DNA of 64,000 nt from positions 21,656,774-21,720,773 of the forward strand of contig NC_050468.1 of assembly GCF_013373865.1 (NCBI RefSeq), written 5' to 3'. Each line of letters opens with the position of its first letter. Positions within the stretch are counted from its first letter, which is position 1. The stretch comes from Monomorium pharaonis (taxonomy: Eukaryota; Arthropoda; Insecta; Hymenoptera; Formicidae). The notes beneath the pieces are model-generated. The model was not told where the DNA came from. It did no database searches and worked only from the letters and a program-made list of their open reading frames with translations. Shown piece by piece: positions 59,401-64,000 of this stretch. The translations under genes and the position numbers were made by a program.

Positions 59401-60950
59401 AAACGCTAAATCAGATTCTCCTGTCTTCGACTTTTTTTTTTTCAGTTTACCGGTAACCGTGGGTAATTCGAGGAAGAGTAAGAATAAAGCGAGTTCTACG
59501 AAAATTGTCTACGCTTTATTTTCTGGGGGCTGCAGATGTTCTTTAAGACCTTTTTGTTGACAGAAAGGAACAAAGAGCGCGGTTGACTATTATTATTGCG
59601 TCTTATGTCTTTCATTCTATTAAGCCCCACAAACTGATGGGAATAACTACTTTATTTGTTTTTAAGGGGGACCTAAGAGGGCTGAAGGGCTGTAAGGATA
59701 TTTAAAGGTCCCTCCTTTTGGATCAGATTACTAAAGGATAAATCGAAGCCACGTCTCTTTTTATACATGTGATATAACTAATTAGAAAAATAAGATATTA
59801 CTGTCTGTAATTTAATGATATTTTAATTGACCGTTTGATTAAAAAGTTGTAAAGTCGATCGGTAATTGGCCATAAAGGTAAAATGCCGATGTCAGCTTGA
59901 TAATTAATAATATGCGGGTAAAAAGTGAATTCGATTAAACGTACAACCGAATAATTCCGGAGACCGGTTTTAACACCGCGCTCTAACTATATAAATCTCG
60001 GATTAAAAATAATCGATCGGTCATTCAGAGCGGTAAAGGGCGGCGGTTCGCGTCTCTCTCGGATCCTCTAGCTTATGCTCATGGCTTATAAACAAAAAGG
60101 GCTTTTGCCTTTCACACGGATTCCGCCGCCCCTCTGGTCTTTTGATCCTTTTATCGGCCGCCATCCGCTCCGATGATTTAGACAAGCCGGTGTAAATGCA
60201 AATGCAAACATGCAGTTTTAACAGAGCTGGGCGACAGCGGGCTGCTGCTCAAATTCTTTCACGCGGAAGCTCCGGCTACGCCTTCCCGCCTTTTCTTCCG
60301 CTTTCGTACACACACCTCCGTACAAATCGTTATTACCGTCTATGGGGCACGGTAATGAGGTTAACGCGGTTCGCATGTCTCAAGCTGTTCTCTTCATTGT
60401 CATGCGACACCCCGCTCTCGCTCTCTTCTCTCGCAGACACTCCGCCAATTTTGCACGGAATTATTTTAGCCCCGGAGTTATCGCGTTACCGAGGCAATTA
60501 ACGCTGTAATATCTTTAATATTATCGAGAGACTGAATTTATTGCGGCAGATATAATTTGTGTGACACAGATTTATAATCTTATCTCTACAGTTCTTTACT
60601 TCGTCCGTTATATTTGATTTAAGGATAATAGGAAGATCTAAAGGAATCTGAAAAAAAATTGCACTTTTCTATCCTAATAATGTTTCTACTTATCGAGAGA
60701 CAAGTTAATTACTCCCGAGTATTTTCCAATTACGTAAGTTACACTTTCTAGTAAATAACTTGCGTTATCTCTCTTTCACGTATAACACGTTGTTTGTGAC
60801 TCTCTCTCTCCCCCTCTCTCTCCCCTTTTCTCTCAATAATTATGTGGAAATTACACTTTTCGGCATAAACTATACGTACAATTAAAAGTTTGGTCGGTTA
60901 ATTTATATGACACGTGTACACATGATGGATATGAAGGCGAATTAATTATG
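59400..60950. other. Mixed to AT-rich DNA with no gene seen
   Basis: Moderate CpG at 60,030-60,500, with an unsupported 101-codon frame. CT-rich run at 60,800-60,835. Confidence 0.45.
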
Positions 60951-61450
60951 GAGTACAAAGTTGTCATCCCGGCATACGCAGATGTTAACAGCCTCCAAGA
61001 AAATAGAGGCGTCATCATCATCCGCGAAATGTGTGTGTGACGTGGCAGGCAAAGTGTTAAGCGCGCTTTCCGGTCCCGTTTTCCCTCACGGCTTGGGAAT
61101 CGCCGCGATTAGCCGGCGTGTTACGCCCACACACGCGCGTGCACGGCCGGGCTTTCACGCTCGTGTGCATGCACACGTATGCATGCGCGCGCTCGGGACG
61201 AGGACGAGCATACCTCGAGCCGGCCGCCGCCGCCGCCGCGCCGGGCCGAGTGCACGCAGGCGCTCCGCCATGCGCCCGAGCGTGCCACATGGCCGCCACC
61301 TTGGCAATGCGTTGACCCTAAAGTAGCGCGCTACCATCACCACTACTACTACCGCATCACCACCACCACCACCACCACCACTACCATTATCGTCGCCAAT
61401 ACCGTCGGTGCATCGACACGCGCGCGCGACCGATTTCTCGGTGCAGCCAG
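60950..61450. other. CpG-rich island with (CAC)n repeat
   Basis: A GC-rich patch with GCC repeats (61,223-61,240) and a (CAC)n run at 61,357-61,381. The open frames are His/Thr/Arg repeat peptide. No initiator-donor pair is recognised. Confidence 0.35.
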
Positions 61451-63700
61451 GAGCGAGGAACTGCTCAAGAAACTATCTCATCTAGAAATTGCATGAAAGA
61501 AAGGGGAAGGTTGAGGTAAGCCTGAAGGTTCCGAGATGGATTCCGCCTTGCGATTTCTGTTATATTATCGAGATGGACTTCTTGACGTGGATATCACGTA
61601 ATTTCGGACAAATTTTGGCACGACTTTTCAAATGCTCCGAACAGCGAATGATTAGAATGAAAATTCTTTAAAAGTTATATTCTATTATTACGTTAGACAA
61701 CATGATATTTGTGTAAAAGTGAAATTGAAACTTTTATCACTGCGAATTGCATTACTTTAAGAATGAAAGTACTCCAATAGAATTGTTTTTTAAATGGAAT
61801 TTTTTTCCTATTTATGCTGTTATTTTTTGTACAGACCGGTATGCATTGATAAATAGGTATGTTTTCAATCATAACATTTAGTCAGTCCACTCTTCAGGTG
61901 CATTTACAAATCAAATTACAAGGTCAGTTTTCTCATTTGATTTATACGCCGTTTGCGTGGCAATATAAACAATATGTATGTAATAAAAATGTACACTTAA
62001 TATAAATTATCAATTAGTAGTGTTTATATTTATAAATTTTATTCAGAGAGATTTTCGTTTTCAACAATTGTTGACAAGTATCACTTTACTCAGTTGATTA
62101 TCGAGTTAAATACGAGAACACAACTCTCGCGGTTTACGTGGACGATGAATAACGATTTCAATTTATTATTTCTTATTTATTACTGTAGGCTTAATTGTTC
62201 GATCGAGTGCTCGTGAGTAGACTTTGAATGTCGTTTGCGAGTCAATTACGAAGGTAATATCAACAGCCCCATCTTCAGTCAGATCACGGCTGTTATCTTA
62301 TCGAAATCGTTCGTGTATCGATTACCGAGGTGGAGGGTCAGATTACAGTGCAAATATAACGCCGTATACAACACAATAGGGAAGGCAAGTCGATGTCGTA
62401 GTATAAAAACGAGTCTCTTTAAAGAAAGAAATATACTTATATCGTTTCTTTTCAAGAATTTTTCCTCAACGGAAAATATCATGTTATCAAATTGATTATA
62501 TCGTTAAAAATAAGGAAAGGATACTTTATTTTTGAGTTCATTAATTCTGGTACAAATAGAGAGCCTTGAAAAATCTATGAATCTGTAAAGAGATCTAAAT
62601 TACAAGAGTACAAAACTTGTAATACCTAATTTAGTGTCATAATTGTATTCCGTATATGTTCTAATTAGGATATCTTAACAGAGATAATATTTTAAGAAGA
62701 TTTAGGATTTTTTGTTTTATTATGTTTCTTGATTCTGTAATATATTTTATTTTAATTTGCCATTTTGTTTTAATTTCACAAGCTTTTTTTGTTTAGAATA
62801 ATTAAATTCTAATTATAATCTAACATGTCTAAAGTTAACGCATGCGATACTTTGCCGCACGCACTCGTTACGTTTAACGTATTATGATGACGTATTACGA
62901 TACGCTTCTGACGTATCTAGTATTTGTCGACATAAAGCGTCATAAACAAGAACTATAATAAGAGCGTATTAGCGAGCGAGAAAGAGTGAGAAAGAAAGTA
63001 CAGCAAATGAAGAAAATCATCTGTAACTACTTATCTACTACCACTTATCTCTACAGTGTTTACAGATCGGGGATAAAATTGTACGAATCTGATACCGCGC
63101 GGTACGAGATTATTAAAGTATCGCGTATCATATCGCACACACATACATCTCTGTATATCGTATTTTTCTCGAGTATGCAAAACTGCTTTTACTCGGAATG
63201 TACGAAATATCAGCAAAAAGAAAGAAATTAATTATCCTCATACAAAAATTAAACGCGTTTAACGATTGAACGGGAAGTGGCCGCTGGATTATTGCACAAT
63301 ATTGGAATATCGCACGGTATTATTGATCGTCAGAAGGCTACATTGAGTTTGTTTCGAATTGTCCACAGAAATATTTTATAATATTACCGATCGTCTGTAC
63401 AAGCCGCTTTAGAGAGCATTACCATAACAAGTTTGCTAAGAGCGAAGCAAGATTAAACAAAAAGACTGATAGTTTGCTTTTTTTTTTTTTCGATTATTGC
63501 ATCGTCACTTTGCAGAGTGGAAGAAAAAAAAGTAGACGCGTCGCGGAATGCGTTCTTCGTGTAATTCACAGAACAGAGTATACATATCATCGATATCGAA
63601 TCTGGGAAATGATACGGACGTAGGACGGATCGTTGGGAGGAGCGCCCGAACAAGTGAACAAATATAGATACTGACGTTGCCGAGGTTCTCTATATAGGGG
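61450..63700. other. Mostly AT-rich DNA with no gene seen
   Basis: A short cluster of ACGTATTA/ACGTATC-like words lies at 62,875-62,925. No exon is recognised; small frames at 62,235-62,495 and 62,986-63,231 lack support. Confidence 0.45.
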
Positions 63701-63706
63701 GAGTTC

Positions 63707-63948
63707 GCCTAGTGCCGGACACCTAAGGTTTTTTCAGGATAAATAAAAAACTATTTCGTTATATATTTTTTATATTGTATTTATTACAAGTTAACATATT
63801 AGAAATCAAGATAAAAGAACAAAATAATCAACTTTGTCAGAACAATTATCTTAAATCACAGTTAATCTTTGATTTATGATTTTAGTGAAACATAAACTGG
63901 CCCCTAATACCGGACACAATAAAAGTAAGTCCCCTAACGCCGAACAAC
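63707..63948. repeat. Spaced CCTAATGCCGGACAC-type motif, three copies
   Basis: GCCTAGTGCCGGACAC (63,707-63,722), CCCCTAATACCGGACAC (63,901-63,917) and CCCCTAACGCCGAACAAC (63,931-63,948). The first two enclose AT-rich DNA. The array may continue past the window edge. Nature unknown; a satellite or transposon fragment is plausible. Confidence 0.55.
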
Positions 63949-64000
63949 TTTAAAATAATAGGTACCGATCACAAATATAGTTAGCAAAACACTCAGAGAT

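Noticed and set aside
14236..64000. tRNA or known insect microRNA genes
   Set aside because: I looked by eye for T-loop consensus (GGTTCGAATCC type) and for familiar insect microRNA seeds such as let-7, miR-1, miR-9 and bantam, and found none. A covariance-model scan would be needed to exclude them.

Overview
The window is animal nuclear DNA, most likely from an insect. Both recognisable genes are conserved metazoan genes with short GT..AG introns. They sit in AT-rich DNA broken by CpG-rich islands and many microsatellites, a texture typical of Hymenoptera such as ants. The species assignment is an inference. There are no bacterial operons, ribosome binding sites or CRISPR arrays.

Left third (1-14,200): two complete, convergent protein-coding genes. 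PI4KB (the fly four-wheel-drive orthologue, phosphatidylinositol 4-kinase beta) lies on the + strand with 11 coding exons between 4051 and 9214. I rebuilt it exon by exon; all ten junctions keep frame and give a protein of 1092 residues with intact kinase motifs. A CpG-rich stretch at about 500-1720 is the likely promoter and non-coding first exon. The intron between holds three inverted-repeat structures, probably small transposable elements. ST7 lies on the - strand with two coding exons (13752-13320 and 13063-11943) and encodes 517 residues. About 1.6-2 kb separates the two 3' ends.

Right two thirds (14,200-64,000): no protein-coding exon could be recognised. This is AT-rich DNA with CpG-rich or purine-rich islands near 18.7-20.0, 25.7-26.3, 34.0-35.7, 37.3-38.1, 39.8-43.6, 45.2-46.0, 56.3-57.1, 58.7-59.4 and 61.0-61.45 kb. 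Several islands look like core promoters on the + strand, with an insect-type TCAGT initiator followed by a consensus splice donor but no convincing coding frame (41,870 to 42,699; 56,396 to 56,913; weaker ones at 40,287 and 34,553). The simplest reading is that much of this half is the 5' region of one large + strand gene with alternative non-coding first exons, whose coding part lies beyond 64,000. That is a hypothesis. The region also holds two pairs of diverged dispersed repeats, several tandem repeats, G-rich tracts and many dinucleotide arrays.

PI4KB makes PI4P at the Golgi and ST7 is a multi-pass membrane protein. Nothing in the sequence links them functionally.
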